Counted from the stretch's first letter, positions 1 to 9,078 are shown. The stretch: DNA of 64,000 nt from Planococcus sp. MSAK28401 (GCF_018283455.1 NZ_JAAMTH010000001.1:219001-283000); one strand, 5' to 3'. The notes: generated by a model not told the origin, from the sequence alone. Numbers and translations: made by a program.

Positions 1-21
1 TGATAAACGGAGGACAATCCA

Positions 22-903
22 ATGAGAGTAACCCAACAAATGATGCATCAAAATTCCGTCAACCATATGCAGCAAAATCTCGGGCGCTTTGAGAAAACCA
101 ACTTGCAGGCATCAAGCGGTAAATTGCTCCATAAACCGTCCGACGATCCGCAAGCGGTGGCTAAATCGATGAGCTTGAAAACTGTCATGTCGGCAAATGA
201 TCAATTTGAACGCAATATCGGAGATGCCAACTTATGGCTGGATGAAAATGATCGCTCCATCCAAGCGATGGTCGATGTCACCCAGCGCATCCGGGAGCTT
301 GGGGTTCAAGGCGGGAGCGGAATATTATCTCCAGAAGATCGCGAATTGATTTTCAAAGAGGTCGGCGTGCTGAATGAGCAATTACGCCAATTTGCCAACT
401 CGGAAGTTGATGGAAGATATTTATTTGGGGGTACGGATGGTACGGTGAAGCCATTTCCAACAGCTACTTCATTTGAAACAGTCGATGTTGACGGCCCGGT
501 GAAAACGGCTAAAATCGGCCCGGGCTTACAAGTTGAAATTGGTATTCTGCCTCAAACGCTCGTCGGCAATGCAGAAGATCCGAGCAATTTGTTCTGGGTG
601 GTCGGCCAACTTGCTGACAGCATCCAAGCGGGCGGGCAAGTTGGACTGGATGGCATTGACGAAGCGCTGGAACGTTTATTAACCGCAGCGGCTGAAAACG
701 GCGCCCGCCAAAACCGAATCGAAGCGACCGAAAGCCGCATATTGGACGCCAAGCTTTCTCTTGGATCTGCGTTATCTTCTATAGAAGATGTAGACTATGC
801 TGAAATACTAATAAAGTTAAAAAGTGAGGAAAGCATTTACCAAGCGAGCCTGTCATCATCTGCCAAGATCATGCAGACAAACTTAATGGATTTTCTTCGA
901 TAA
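22..903 (+). CDS. flgL: Flagellar hook-associated protein 3 (FlgL)
   Basis: Hook-filament junction protein exported through the flagellar secretion system. The 293-residue product has the flagellin-like N-terminal helix with the SSGK..PSDDP motif (about residues 30-42) and a matching C-terminal helix ending ESIYQASLSSSAKIMQTNL. Length fits FlgL (about 300 aa). The ATG has a good ribosome site (GGAGGA, 9-14). The window begins with stop codons (TGA TAA at 1-6), probably the end of an upstream gene, most likely flgK as in B. subtilis (inference; flgK itself is outside). Family call is secure. Confidence 0.93.
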   Translation: MRVTQQMMHQNSVNHMQQNLGRFEKTNLQASSGKLLHKPSDDPQAVAKSMSLKTVMSANDQFERNIGDANLWLDENDRSIQAMVDVTQRIRELGVQGGSGILSPEDRELIFKEVGVLNEQLRQFANSEVDGRYLFGGTDGTVKPFPTATSFETVDVDGPVKTAKIGPGLQVEIGILPQTLVGNAEDPSNLFWVVGQLADSIQAGGQVGLDGIDEALERLLTAAAENGARQNRIEATESRILDAKLSLGSALSSIEDVDYAEILIKLKSEESIYQASLSSSAKIMQTNLMDFLR

Positions 904-1033
904 ACGGCGGATGCATACAGGCATCGGCTGTTTTTATTTTTAGAAACCCAGTTATGGGAACTTTGAGTCCGATCAAACAACTTAGAGAACAAGAGAATTC
1001 CTTGAGTGGCTGCTATCCATTTCATTACATAAG

Positions 1034-1077
1034 AAAACCCGTATTTCCAGGAGTAATCTGGAAATACGGGTTTTTTT
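1034..1077. terminator. Bidirectional terminator between flgL and flhP
   Basis: Long inverted repeat (AAACCCGTATTTCCAG / CTGGAAATACGGGTTT with a 7-nt loop) flanked by A-run and T-run, so it can stop transcription from flgL (+) and flhP (-). A weaker hairpin with T-run lies just after the flgL stop (about 908-945). Nothing else is visible in 904-1111. Confidence 0.9.
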
Positions 1078-1111
1078 GTTGCTATAGCAATCAAATATAA
1101 AATGGATAATT

Positions 1112-1924
1112 TTAGGACTTCATCGTATTGACTAAGCCCATCATATCGTCCGCAAAAGAAATCGCGCGGCCTTGTGATTGAAAGAGGCGCTGCGTGGCGA
1201 TCAGTTCGGTCATTTCGCTCGCCATGTCAACGTTTGAAGTTTCCAGCACCGCTTGGGAAATAGCAGAACCTCCGAGTTCCAAGGCGCCGGCTGCAATTTG
1301 CTCGGCTTCAGTCCCAGGCAAGCGGTAGCGGTTATCGCCTGTTTTTTCCAGTAGGGCGGTCCGGTTAATTTGAGCGGTTCCGAATTGGAAAGTTTCAGCC
1401 GCTTGGCCGGCATAAGTTGCCGTCACGAAGCCGTTTGTCCCGATGTTCAATTCTTCGTATCCCGCTGCAAGCGTGATCGGCGTTCCATCAGCGTCCAGCA
1501 CTGAATCGCCCGAAGCGGTGACAAGCGCCAATCGCTCGCTGCCTGCAATCGGCTCGGCTTGGAACGATCCGTTTCTAGTGTAATAAATGCCCTCTTCGTT
1601 CGAGACCCGGAAATAGCTATTCGGGGAATCGATGGCAAAATCCAATTCACGGCCGGTTTGCTGCATTTGGCCGAGCGAATGCCGGGTGACGCCGTCGGAT
1701 AACAGCGTCCCTCCGCCAATGCGCAGACCGTTTGGCGTGCTCCGGCCGATTTCATTGGCAGGGCCGGCTTGCTTGTTGACGCTATGAAGCAGCGTGTCTG
1801 CAAAATTAGCTTCTTGTTTTTTATAACCGGTCGTATTGACATTGGCGACGTTATTGGCGATCATGTCGATTTTCTTCTGCAGTTCGCGCATTGAGCTGCT
1901 CGCTGCGTTCATTTGGATGTTCAT
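1112..1924 (-). CDS. flhP: Flagellar hook-basal body protein FlhP (FlgG-like)
   Basis: Rod-family protein of 270 residues. N-terminal rod signature IANNVANVNTTGYKK (about 22-36) and C-terminal ETSNVDMASEMTELIATQR are the conserved D0 coiled-coil segments of FlgF/FlgG-type proteins. In B. subtilis the flhO-flhP pair encodes distal rod/hook-junction parts. It lies 15 bp after flhO on the same strand, with AAGGAG upstream of its ATG, so the two form one operon. FlgG would be an equally valid name at family level. Confidence 0.87.
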   Translation of the reverse strand: MNIQMNAASSSMRELQKKIDMIANNVANVNTTGYKKQEANFADTLLHSVNKQAGPANEIGRSTPNGLRIGGGTLLSDGVTRHSLGQMQQTGRELDFAIDSPNSYFRVSNEEGIYYTRNGSFQAEPIAGSERLALVTASGDSVLDADGTPITLAAGYEELNIGTNGFVTATYAGQAAETFQFGTAQINRTALLEKTGDNRYRLPGTEAEQIAAGALELGGSAISQAVLETSNVDMASEMTELIATQRLFQSQGRAISFADDMMGLVNTMKS

Positions 1925-1939
1925 CTGTTTGGCTCCTTA

Positions 1940-2743
1940 TTAAACCCGCCCGATTTCATTGACCGCTTTTTCCATGCTGCGGTCATAGGCCTGGATTACT
2001 TTTTGGTTGGATTCAAATCCACGATAAGCGGTCATCATATCGGTCATCGTTCGTGTCAAATCGACATTCGACTGTTCGATGAAGCCTTGCTTGACGAATC
2101 GTTCAGCATCTTCAGCGAGTGCCGGTGCGTCCGCGTCGTCTCCCGCCCAAGCAAGCAAGTTATGGCCTTGCTTGATCAGTTGTTCCGGCTCATTTGCAGT
2201 CCCGATCCATAAGCTTCCGGCATTGGTTCCATCCGCTAGGGTAAGGCCGCCATTATTTTGAACAGCAAAGCCGCTATCGCCGACTTGCAGCGGCTGAAGG
2301 TTATCGCCAAGCACTCGCTGGCCGAAGCTGGTGGCAAGAAATCCTTCCGCATCGACCGTAAACTGTCCATTTCGCGTATAGCGAACGTCGCCTTCTTCGG
2401 TTTCAACCGCAAACAACAAAGTGCCGCGCTCGCCGGTTTCGGCATCCGGCAATAAATTATCGTCGACCAAAGCCAAATCGGTGGCGTTGCCTGTTTCGCG
2501 TATCGGCCCCTGCAAAAATGAAGGAATGGCTTCTTGGACGTAGACGCCAGTGGAGAGCCTGCCAATCGGCGCAGGCTGATTGGCATTTTGCGCCTTAATC
2601 AATTGCTGTGGAAATGAACGAATTGCCGATTCGTCTGTCTTGAATCCCGGAGTATTGGAATTAGATAGATTATTTGTCAATATTTGTTGATTTCTATTTT
2701 GAGACATCATTCCCGAAGTCGCTGTGTATAATCCTCGAAACAT
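1940..2743 (-). CDS. flhO: Flagellar hook-basal body protein FlhO (FlgF/FlgG-like)
   Basis: 267-residue rod-family protein: N-terminal LTNNLSNSNTPGFKTDESAI (about 22-41) and C-terminal QSNVDLTRTMTDMMTAYRGF segment with the D0 heptads. First gene of the minus-strand flhO-flhP unit, divergent from the flgB operon. Ribosome site AGAGGGTG precedes the ATG by about ten bases. Only the family and operon position separate it from FlhP, so the O/P assignment follows B. subtilis gene order. Confidence 0.85.
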   Translation of the reverse strand: MFRGLYTATSGMMSQNRNQQILTNNLSNSNTPGFKTDESAIRSFPQQLIKAQNANQPAPIGRLSTGVYVQEAIPSFLQGPIRETGNATDLALVDDNLLPDAETGERGTLLFAVETEEGDVRYTRNGQFTVDAEGFLATSFGQRVLGDNLQPLQVGDSGFAVQNNGGLTLADGTNAGSLWIGTANEPEQLIKQGHNLLAWAGDDADAPALAEDAERFVKQGFIEQSNVDLTRTMTDMMTAYRGFESNQKVIQAYDRSMEKAVNEIGRV

Positions 2744-2864
2744 ATTACCTATTCACCCTCTATTTTTTAGTCTTTAGAACTATTAGTTCAATGTGATATT
2801 CTCATTTTAACAGAAAACCGTAGATTAAATGGAAAAAATAGTAGAATTTTTTTATAAAATAAAA

Positions 2865-2893
2865 TAGCCAAAATAAAAAAAGCATGATACTAT
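2865..2893 (+). promoter_or_regulatory. Candidate sigma-A promoter of the flagellar operon
   Basis: -35 TAGCCA (2865-2870), 17-nt spacer, -10 TACTAT (2888-2893) with an extended -10 TG at 2885-2886. It lies upstream of the c-di-GMP aptamer and in the right place to transcribe it. Boxes match consensus 4/6 each; the extended -10 and exact spacing raise the likelihood. Confidence 0.5.
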
Positions 2894-2946
2894 ACCGAGG
2901 TAGTGATGACTCAAAATGATTCTAAAAGACGAGTTTAAAGAAAAAT

Positions 2947-3056
2947 ATACCCATATCATGACGAAAATAGCAAACTTATACGAAAGTTAAGGACGCAAAG
3001 CTACGGGTCTAACTGTCTAAGACACAGGATCGCCGGGCTACCGAAAGATGGTAGAT
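2947..3056 (+). ncRNA. Cyclic di-GMP-I (GEMM-I) riboswitch aptamer
   Basis: Carries the diagnostic class I core: GCAAAC, a P2 hairpin CUUAUAC-GAAA-GUUAAG (GAAA tetraloop, one bulged U) followed directly by GGACGCAAAGC (2991-3001), then a P3 arm with CGGGUCUAA, a CUGU/ACAG stem and the closing GCCGGGCUACCGA (3032-3044). This matches the Vc2-type aptamer layout as recalled. A rho-independent terminator follows and flgB starts 70 bp later, so binding should set read-through into the whole flagellar operon. An OFF switch, as in C. difficile flgB, is the likely direction (inference). Confidence 0.87.
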
Positions 3057-3063
3057 TTGACTC

Positions 3064-3095
3064 AAATCCGCCTTTTTCAAAGTGGGTTTTTTATT
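3064..3095 (+). terminator. Riboswitch expression-platform terminator
   Basis: Stem AAATCCGC (3064-3071) pairs with GTGGGTTT (3082-3089), followed by a T-run (3087-3092). Immediately upstream GATTTG-ACT-CAAATC (3054-3068) forms a small perfect hairpin that shares bases with the terminator's 5' arm, so it is a candidate antiterminator. Which state the ligand favours cannot be read from sequence alone. Confidence 0.8.
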
Positions 3096-3127
3096 TGGGC
3101 AAATTTTAGAAACGGGGGAGAAAAAAG

Positions 3128-3520
3128 ATGAATATCTTTCCATCAAGCATTCAAAAAATGGAGCAAGCGTTGTCGACTTCAACACTCAAACAACGTGTCC
3201 ATGCAGGAAATATCGCCAATGTCGACACGGCCAACTACAAAAGCAAGCAAGTGAATTTTCAGCAGGCGATGGAACAAGCAAGTGCTTCACAGATGAAGAG
3301 CTATCGTACCGATACACGCCACCTGGAGTTTCAAAGCGGGCAAGGGGCCTCGCCGGTGACAGTCAACCACAATACAAAAATGACGCCGAACGGCAATAAT
3401 GTCGATATGGATTTTGAAATGGCGGAGCTTGCGAAAAACCAATTATGGTATAACGCCGTTACAGAGCGCGTCAACGGCAAGTTGTCCAGTTTGAGTTCAG
3501 TCATCAATGGAGGGAGATAA
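3128..3520 (+). CDS. flgB: Flagellar basal-body rod protein FlgB
   Basis: Proximal rod component, 130 residues, usual length. N-terminal rod motif ALSTSTLKQRVHAGNIANVD and C-terminal NGNNVDMDFEMAELAKNQL are typical FlgB. Strong ribosome site GGGGGAG before the ATG. First gene of the operon behind the c-di-GMP riboswitch; flgC follows 5 bp after the stop. Confidence 0.95.
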   Translation: MNIFPSSIQKMEQALSTSTLKQRVHAGNIANVDTANYKSKQVNFQQAMEQASASQMKSYRTDTRHLEFQSGQGASPVTVNHNTKMTPNGNNVDMDFEMAELAKNQLWYNAVTERVNGKLSSLSSVINGGR

Positions 3521-3525
3521 AGTGT

Positions 3526-3978
3526 ATGTCTTTATTTAATGGCCTGAACATTAGCGCATCCGGCCTCACCGCCAATCGTTTGCGGATGGATGTTGTGTCT
3601 TCGAATATTGCCAATGCCAATACGAACCGCGCTGAATTGGTCGACGGGGAATGGGTACCGTACCGCCGCAAGACCGTGGAATTATCGACAGCCGGCACAT
3701 CGCCGTTTGCCAAACAGCTGACGGCAGCCATGGAAAATAAAGGAGCCGGAGCCGGTGTAAAAGCGAGCGCGATCCGCGAAGATGCGACGCCATTTCCTGT
3801 TACCTACGATCCAGAGCATCCGGATGCCGATGCAGAAGGCTACGTACGCACATCGAATGTGGATCCGATTAAGGAAATGGTCGATTTGATGTCGGCGACG
3901 CGTTCCTATGAAGCAAACGTCACCGCGATGAACGCTTCAAAAAGCATGTTTATGAAAGCACTTGAAATCGGAAAATAA
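3526..3978 (+). CDS. flgC: Flagellar basal-body rod protein FlgC
   Basis: Proximal rod protein, 150 residues. Shows the rod signature LTANRLRMDVVSSNIANANT near residues 14-33 and the C-terminal SNVDPIKEMVDLMSATRSYE segment. Its Shine-Dalgarno (GGAGGGAG) lies inside the end of flgB, so translation is probably coupled. Confidence 0.95.
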   Translation: MSLFNGLNISASGLTANRLRMDVVSSNIANANTNRAELVDGEWVPYRRKTVELSTAGTSPFAKQLTAAMENKGAGAGVKASAIREDATPFPVTYDPEHPDADAEGYVRTSNVDPIKEMVDLMSATRSYEANVTAMNASKSMFMKALEIGK

Positions 3979-4003
3979 CGAAGTTTAGTTTAGGAGGGGC
4001 AGC

Positions 4004-4300
4004 ATGGATAAAATTGCACAGTTGCAGACGCCGTTTCTGCAAAATCAATTCTTGGAAAAAATGCAACCGGAGCCGCAAGCGACAGGGTTCGGAGATGTCT
4101 TCAAGAATGCATTGAAAGAAGTCAGCGCGGCGCAAAATGTATCCGATAAAAAGACGGATCAATTGTTGACGGGCGAAGTGAAAGATGTCCATGAAGTGAT
4201 GATCGCTTCGCAAAAAGCGAGCTTGTCGCTGCAAATGACGATGCAAGTGCGCAACAAAGTAGTGGAAGCGTACCAAGAAGTGATGAGAATGCAGGTATGA
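4004..4300 (+). CDS. fliE: Flagellar hook-basal body complex protein FliE
   Basis: 98 residues, the normal size of FliE, the adaptor between the MS ring and the rod. C-terminal part VHEVMIASQKASLSLQMTMQ and VRNKVVEAYQEVMRMQV is the conserved region. Ribosome site TAGGAGGGG seven bases ahead of the ATG; position between flgC and fliF is canonical. Confidence 0.93.
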   Translation: MDKIAQLQTPFLQNQFLEKMQPEPQATGFGDVFKNALKEVSAAQNVSDKKTDQLLTGEVKDVHEVMIASQKASLSLQMTMQVRNKVVEAYQEVMRMQV

Positions 4301-4322
4301 AAACGATTAAGGTGTGCGTTCA

Positions 4323-5963
4323 ATGAAAGAGAAGTTCGAAACTTATAAAACCAAAACAAAAGACTCCTGGGGCAGTTTATCGAAAGCGACCAAATGGCTG
4401 ATGGCCGCGTCCTTTTTCATCACATTACTTGCCCTAGGGCTTTTTGTTTTCTTCAATAGCCAAACGAATATGTCGCCTTTGTACTCCAATCTGGATCCTG
4501 CGGAAGCAGGCGAAATCAAGGCGGCGATTGAAACCCAAGGAATTCCAGTCGAAGTGTCAACGGACGGTTCGACCATCTCCGTCCCGGACGAGCAAGTTGC
4601 CAGCTTGAAAGTAAGCTTAGCGGCAGAAGGTTTGCCGAAAAACGGCAATGTCACTTACGGCATATTCAGTGAAAATATGGGGCTCGGCATGACCGACCGC
4701 CATTTTGACGTTGTCGAACGCGATGCGATGCAAAACGAACTTGCGTATTTGGTAAAACAAATCGCCGGCGTGACTGATGCGAACGTCATGATCACCTTGC
4801 CGAAAGAAAACGTTTGGTTGACCGATGAAGAACAAGTATCGACCGCATCAATTGTCATCCAAGGCGATGGCACCTTGAATTTGGACCAGAAACAAATCAA
4901 CGGTTTGTATCATTTGGTCAGCAAATCAGTGCCGAATCTGCCGATGGAGCAAATCGTCATCATGGACCAAAACGGACAAGTATTCGAATTGCAAGATACA
5001 GGAGCACCGGACACCAATTTGACGGTGTATCAGCAAAACCGCGAAATCCAGCAAGGCATCGAACAAGACATACAGCGCGAATTGCAGCAGATGCTCGGGC
5101 TCTTGCTCGGGCAGGACAAAGTCGTTGTTTCTGTGATGGCGAATATCGATTTCACGAAAGAAAAACGCGAAGAACAATTGGTGGAGCCAGTGGATCTCGA
5201 AACGGGCGAAGGCATCGACATCAGCGTTGAGCGGATTGTTGAAACTTACGCAAGTGAAGGCGCCGCCTTGGCAGATGATGCCGGAACCGGGGAAACGGAT
5301 ATTGCCAATTACCCCGCAGCAGATGGATCTGGGACGAGTGAATCCGAACGGACTGAAGAGCGCATCAACCGGGAAGTCAACCGAATTAGCCGCCAAATCG
5401 AGATGAGCCCTTATGTCATCGACGATATTACGATCAATGTCGGCGTAGAACCGCCAGTGCCGGACAATCCGGCAAGTTTGACTGAGCAGAACATGACGGA
5501 TATCCGCAATTTACTCGGGAATACGGTCAGCGCTTCGCTCAGCATGAACGAATTCCAACCGACGCCGGCAGAGCTCGACGACCGAATTTCCATCTTTGCG
5601 ACAGAATTCCAAGGTCGTCCGGAGTTGGCCGAAGAAGAGCCAGTCACGACTTTCTGGACAGGCGTTCCGCTTCTTTGGTACGTAGTGGCCGGCGTGGCCA
5701 TTATCCTGTTGGCAGGCATCATTCTCCTTGTGGCCAAGAGACGCAAAAAGCAGCAGGAAGAATTAGCGGCAGAGCTTGAGATGGATTATTTCGAGCGAGC
5801 GGCTGCGAAAATGCAACCGGCAGCAACCGAACAAGACGGTGGAGTCGATTTGTCGGAATTTAATAATCGTACCAATCCGAAGCGCAAAACCATCGAGAAG
5901 CTTGCGAAAGGGCGTCCTGATGATTTTACAAATCTACTGCGCTCATGGATGGCGGATGATTAG
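4323..5963 (+). CDS. fliF: Flagellar MS-ring protein FliF
   Basis: Forms the MS ring in the cytoplasmic membrane. 546 residues from the chosen ATG, which sits eight bases after AAGGTG; an in-frame GTG at 4314 overlaps that ribosome site and was not used. N-terminal membrane segment at about 22-44 (LMAASFFITLLALGLFVFF), ring-building motifs through the periplasmic region, second membrane segment near 445-468 (WYVVAGVAIILLAGIILLV), and a C-terminal tail ending LLRSWMADD that binds FliG. Confidence 0.95.
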   Translation: MKEKFETYKTKTKDSWGSLSKATKWLMAASFFITLLALGLFVFFNSQTNMSPLYSNLDPAEAGEIKAAIETQGIPVEVSTDGSTISVPDEQVASLKVSLAAEGLPKNGNVTYGIFSENMGLGMTDRHFDVVERDAMQNELAYLVKQIAGVTDANVMITLPKENVWLTDEEQVSTASIVIQGDGTLNLDQKQINGLYHLVSKSVPNLPMEQIVIMDQNGQVFELQDTGAPDTNLTVYQQNREIQQGIEQDIQRELQQMLGLLLGQDKVVVSVMANIDFTKEKREEQLVEPVDLETGEGIDISVERIVETYASEGAALADDAGTGETDIANYPAADGSGTSESERTEERINREVNRISRQIEMSPYVIDDITINVGVEPPVPDNPASLTEQNMTDIRNLLGNTVSASLSMNEFQPTPAELDDRISIFATEFQGRPELAEEEPVTTFWTGVPLLWYVVAGVAIILLAGIILLVAKRRKKQQEELAAELEMDYFERAAAKMQPAATEQDGGVDLSEFNNRTNPKRKTIEKLAKGRPDDFTNLLRSWMADD

Positions 5964-5974
5964 GGGAGAATTGA

Positions 5975-6991
5975 ATGGTAGAACGCATTAAAGAATTGAC
6001 AGGAATCCAAAAAGTCGCCGTATTGCTCGTAGGTATGGGCCCTGACGTTTCCGTTGAAGTATTCAAGCGCTTGTCTGAGAGAGAAATTGACCAATTAACG
6101 ATGGAAATCTCCAATGTCCGTCAATTGAAGAATAGCCAGACAGAAAAAGTGATCAATGAATTTTACGAAATGGTATTGGCACAAGATTATATGAACGAAG
6201 GCGGGCTCAGCTATGCGCGTGAAGTTCTCGAAAAAGCGCTCGGCAAAGAAAAAGCCATCGACACGATTGGCCGGTTGTCGAACCGCCTTCAAGTCAAGCC
6301 GTTCAATTTTGCCAGGCGCTTGGATCCGGCGCGCCTTGTCACGGTGCTTCAGCACGAACAAGCGCAGACCATCGCCTTGGTGCTGTCTTATCTAGATCCA
6401 AAGCAGTCCTCGCAAATTCTGTCCCAGCTGCCGTCAGAACAGCGGGCAGAAGTGGCAAAGAGAATTGCATTAATGGAAAGTACGTCACCCGATGTCATTC
6501 AGCAAGTCGAACAAATTTTGGAACGGAAATTATCTTCTGTGAACGGTGTCCAGGATTACGCAGTGACCGGTGGGGTGGAAGCGATTGTCCGCGTCCTCAA
6601 CCAAGTCGATCGAAGCACAGAAAAGGCTATCTTATCTGAACTTGAAAGCGGAAGCCCGGACCTCGTTGCAGAAATCAAAAAACTTATGTTTGTCTTTGAA
6701 GATCTTGTTAAGTTGGACGTGCGTTCGATACAGCGGGTTATTCGCGAAGTCAGCGATGTGGAATTGAGCCTGGCATTGAAGGCAGCCAGTGACGAAGTCA
6801 AGGAAAGCATATTCAGAAACATGTCCTCAAGGCGTTCCGAACTGATTCGAGAAGAGATAGAAGTGATGGGGCCTGTGAAATTGAAGGATGTGGAAAATGC
6901 GCAGACAGAAATCGTAGCGCTCATCCGCAAACTTGAAGAAGAGGGCGAAATCACCGTTTCCCGGGAAGAGGGAGATGAACTGATTGTCTAA
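5975..6991 (+). CDS. fliG: Flagellar motor switch protein FliG
   Basis: C-ring protein that couples to the stator and sets rotation; 338 residues, full length. Contains IQKVAVLLVGMG near residue 10, the middle-domain EQAQTIALVLSYLDP motif (about 129-143) and the C-terminal torque domain with alternating charged residues (FEDLVKLDVRSIQRVIREV). Starts 12 bp after fliF with TAGGGGAGAA; its stop overlaps the start of fliH. Confidence 0.96.
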   Translation: MVERIKELTGIQKVAVLLVGMGPDVSVEVFKRLSEREIDQLTMEISNVRQLKNSQTEKVINEFYEMVLAQDYMNEGGLSYAREVLEKALGKEKAIDTIGRLSNRLQVKPFNFARRLDPARLVTVLQHEQAQTIALVLSYLDPKQSSQILSQLPSEQRAEVAKRIALMESTSPDVIQQVEQILERKLSSVNGVQDYAVTGGVEAIVRVLNQVDRSTEKAILSELESGSPDLVAEIKKLMFVFEDLVKLDVRSIQRVIREVSDVELSLALKAASDEVKESIFRNMSSRRSELIREEIEVMGPVKLKDVENAQTEIVALIRKLEEEGEITVSREEGDELIV

Positions 6992-7772
6992 CATCATCCG
7001 CAGCACCGAACAAAGCGGCACGAAAATCATCGGATTGCGCAAAGTGGAAACCCGCCGGCCGTTCGAAGCGCAAGCGGATTCAGACATCGAACAATACGGC
7101 GAGCGTTTGAAAAGCGAAGTCAGCGGTCTGGAGCAGCAATTGGACACGCTGAGAAAACAACTGGCCGAAGAACAGCAGCAAGCACAAGCAGAAATGGCCG
7201 AATGGCGTGAAACCCAACAGCAACAAGCATTAGAAGAAGCGGAACGACAGGCGCAAGCTGCTGCGGAAGCAGGATTTCAAGAAGGCTTCACACAAGGGTT
7301 CGCCCAAGCTGAGGCGGATTTTCTCCAAAAGCGCGAGCTGATGGAAAGCTTGATCGCCGCCGCCTACGAAGAACAGCGCCGCATCATCCGGGAATCGGAA
7401 CCGTTCTTGCTGTCGCTCAGCACCGAAATCGCGCGGAAAATCATCCGCAATGAATTGATGCAAGACGATGTGCAACTCTTGTCGATCATCCGCCACGCGC
7501 TTCGGCAAGCGGACGATACGGAAGAAGTCGCCATCCATGTGGCACTCGAAGACTATCCGGCGATGCTGCCTTTTGAAGACGAGTTGAAAAGCTATATCCG
7601 GGCAGGCGCAGAACTCAAACTGATGCCGGTCGCAGGGCAAGCGCCTTCCGGCTGCACCATTCATACGAAAAACGGCTCGTTTGACGCGACACTCGATAGC
7701 CAGCTAAACGAAATCAAAAAGCAATTGCTCGTTTATTGTGAGGAGAAATCCAATGATGAAACTGATAGATAG
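6984..7772 (+). CDS. fliH: Flagellar assembly protein FliH
   Basis: Regulator/stator of the FliI export ATPase. 262 residues, with a long Glu/Gln/Ala-rich coiled coil (about 35-95), glycine-repeat-like GFQEGFTQGFAQAEADF and the FliH/YscL domain with EIARKIIRNELMQDD. TTG start after GAGGGAG, overlapping the fliG stop by 8 bases; the 3' end overlaps fliI by 20 bases. TTG is inferred; no closer alternative has a ribosome site. Confidence 0.88.
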   Translation: MSNIIRSTEQSGTKIIGLRKVETRRPFEAQADSDIEQYGERLKSEVSGLEQQLDTLRKQLAEEQQQAQAEMAEWRETQQQQALEEAERQAQAAAEAGFQEGFTQGFAQAEADFLQKRELMESLIAAAYEEQRRIIRESEPFLLSLSTEIARKIIRNELMQDDVQLLSIIRHALRQADDTEEVAIHVALEDYPAMLPFEDELKSYIRAGAELKLMPVAGQAPSGCTIHTKNGSFDATLDSQLNEIKKQLLVYCEEKSNDETDR

Positions 7773-9078
7773 CGAGTATCTGACGCTGCTGGAAGAAATC
7801 GAGCCGGTGAGAAAACACGGGAAAGTCGTCCAAGTGATCGGCTTGACCATCGAAGCGCAAGGCCCAAACGCCAAGCTCGGCGAGTTGTGCTTATTGTACC
7901 CGAGCCGTTTTGATCCCCCGATCGAAGCGGAAGTGGTCGGCTTCAAGGAAAACAAAATCATGCTCATGCCATTGCGCGATTTGGCACAAGTCGGGCCAGG
8001 CTGCCTCGTCGTGGCAACAGGCGTGCCGTTGCAGATCCGTGTCGGCCCAGCCATTCTTGGAAAAATCCTCGACGGCACCGGCAAGCCTTTGGATGACAAT
8101 AAATTGCCGAAAGGCTTGAAGAAATATTCTACGACCAACACGCCGCCGAACCCGCTGAAACGGCCGCGCATCGACAAACCCTTGGAAGTGGGCGTGCGTG
8201 CGATCGACGGCTTGCTGACGGTCGGGCAAGGCCAGCGCATCGGCGTCTTCGCCGGAAGCGGCGTCGGAAAAAGCACGCTCATGGGCATGATCGCCCGCAA
8301 CACCGAAGCCGATGTCAACGTCATCGCGCTGATCGGCGAGCGTGGCCGGGAAGTGCGTGATTTCATCGAGCGCGATCTCGGCCCGGAAGGATTGAAAAAC
8401 TCGGTCGTCGTCGCTGCAACCTCCGACCAGACACCGATGCAGCGCATCAAAGGAGCATTGACGGCCACGGCGATCGCGGAGTATTTCCGCGACCAAGGGA
8501 AAAACGTCATGTTGATGATGGATTCCGTCACCCGTTTTGCCATGGCGCAGCGCGAAGTGGGCCTGGCGGTCGGTGAACCGCCAACGAGTAAAGGGTATAC
8601 GCCAAGCGTCTTCGCTTTATTGCCGCGCTTACTGGAACGCTCCGGCACCTCGTCGAAAGGATCGATCACGGCATTCTACACTGTGCTGGTCGATGGCGAT
8701 GATATGAACGAACCGATCGCTGATGCGGTGCGCGGCATCTTGGACGGCCACATCGTTTTAGACCGCAAATTGGCGCAAAAGGGGCAGTTCCCGGCAATCA
8801 ATATCATGGCAAGTGTGAGCCGCGTCATGAATGAAGTGACAACGCGCGACCACCAAAGAGCCGCGACCGAATTGAAGCGATTGCTCGCAGCCCATGATTC
8901 AGCGGAAGACTTAATCAATATCGGAGCCTATAAAAGCGGCGCCAATAAAGAAATCGATGAAGCGATCCGCGCGTATCCATTGATTCGCGAATATTTACAG
9001 CAAGATATTTACGAGAAAGCCGAATTGACGGAGAGCGTCGAACGGCTCGCACGACAATTTGGAGGTGCTGAAACGTGA
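7753..9078 (+). CDS. fliI: Flagellum-specific ATP synthase FliI
   Basis: Hexameric ATPase of the flagellar type III export apparatus. 441 residues from the ATG that follows AGGAG (7741-7745) by seven bases; a GTG at 7738 overlaps that site. Walker A GSGVGKST near residues 168-175, Walker B region NVMLMMDSVTRFAMAQREVG, and F1-like motifs GERGREVRDFIE and SRVMNEVTTRDH. Overlaps both fliH and fliJ (GTGA), implying coupled translation. Confidence 0.96.
   Translation: MMKLIDSEYLTLLEEIEPVRKHGKVVQVIGLTIEAQGPNAKLGELCLLYPSRFDPPIEAEVVGFKENKIMLMPLRDLAQVGPGCLVVATGVPLQIRVGPAILGKILDGTGKPLDDNKLPKGLKKYSTTNTPPNPLKRPRIDKPLEVGVRAIDGLLTVGQGQRIGVFAGSGVGKSTLMGMIARNTEADVNVIALIGERGREVRDFIERDLGPEGLKNSVVVAATSDQTPMQRIKGALTATAIAEYFRDQGKNVMLMMDSVTRFAMAQREVGLAVGEPPTSKGYTPSVFALLPRLLERSGTSSKGSITAFYTVLVDGDDMNEPIADAVRGILDGHIVLDRKLAQKGQFPAINIMASVSRVMNEVTTRDHQRAATELKRLLAAHDSAEDLINIGAYKSGANKEIDEAIRAYPLIREYLQQDIYEKAELTESVERLARQFGGAET

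Noticed and set aside
4314..4322. GTG start for fliF at 4314
   Set aside because: It overlaps the AAGGTG ribosome site that serves the ATG at 4323.
7704..8669. 321-codon minus-strand frame
   Set aside because: Antisense shadow of fliI with low-complexity Ser/Arg/Pro composition.
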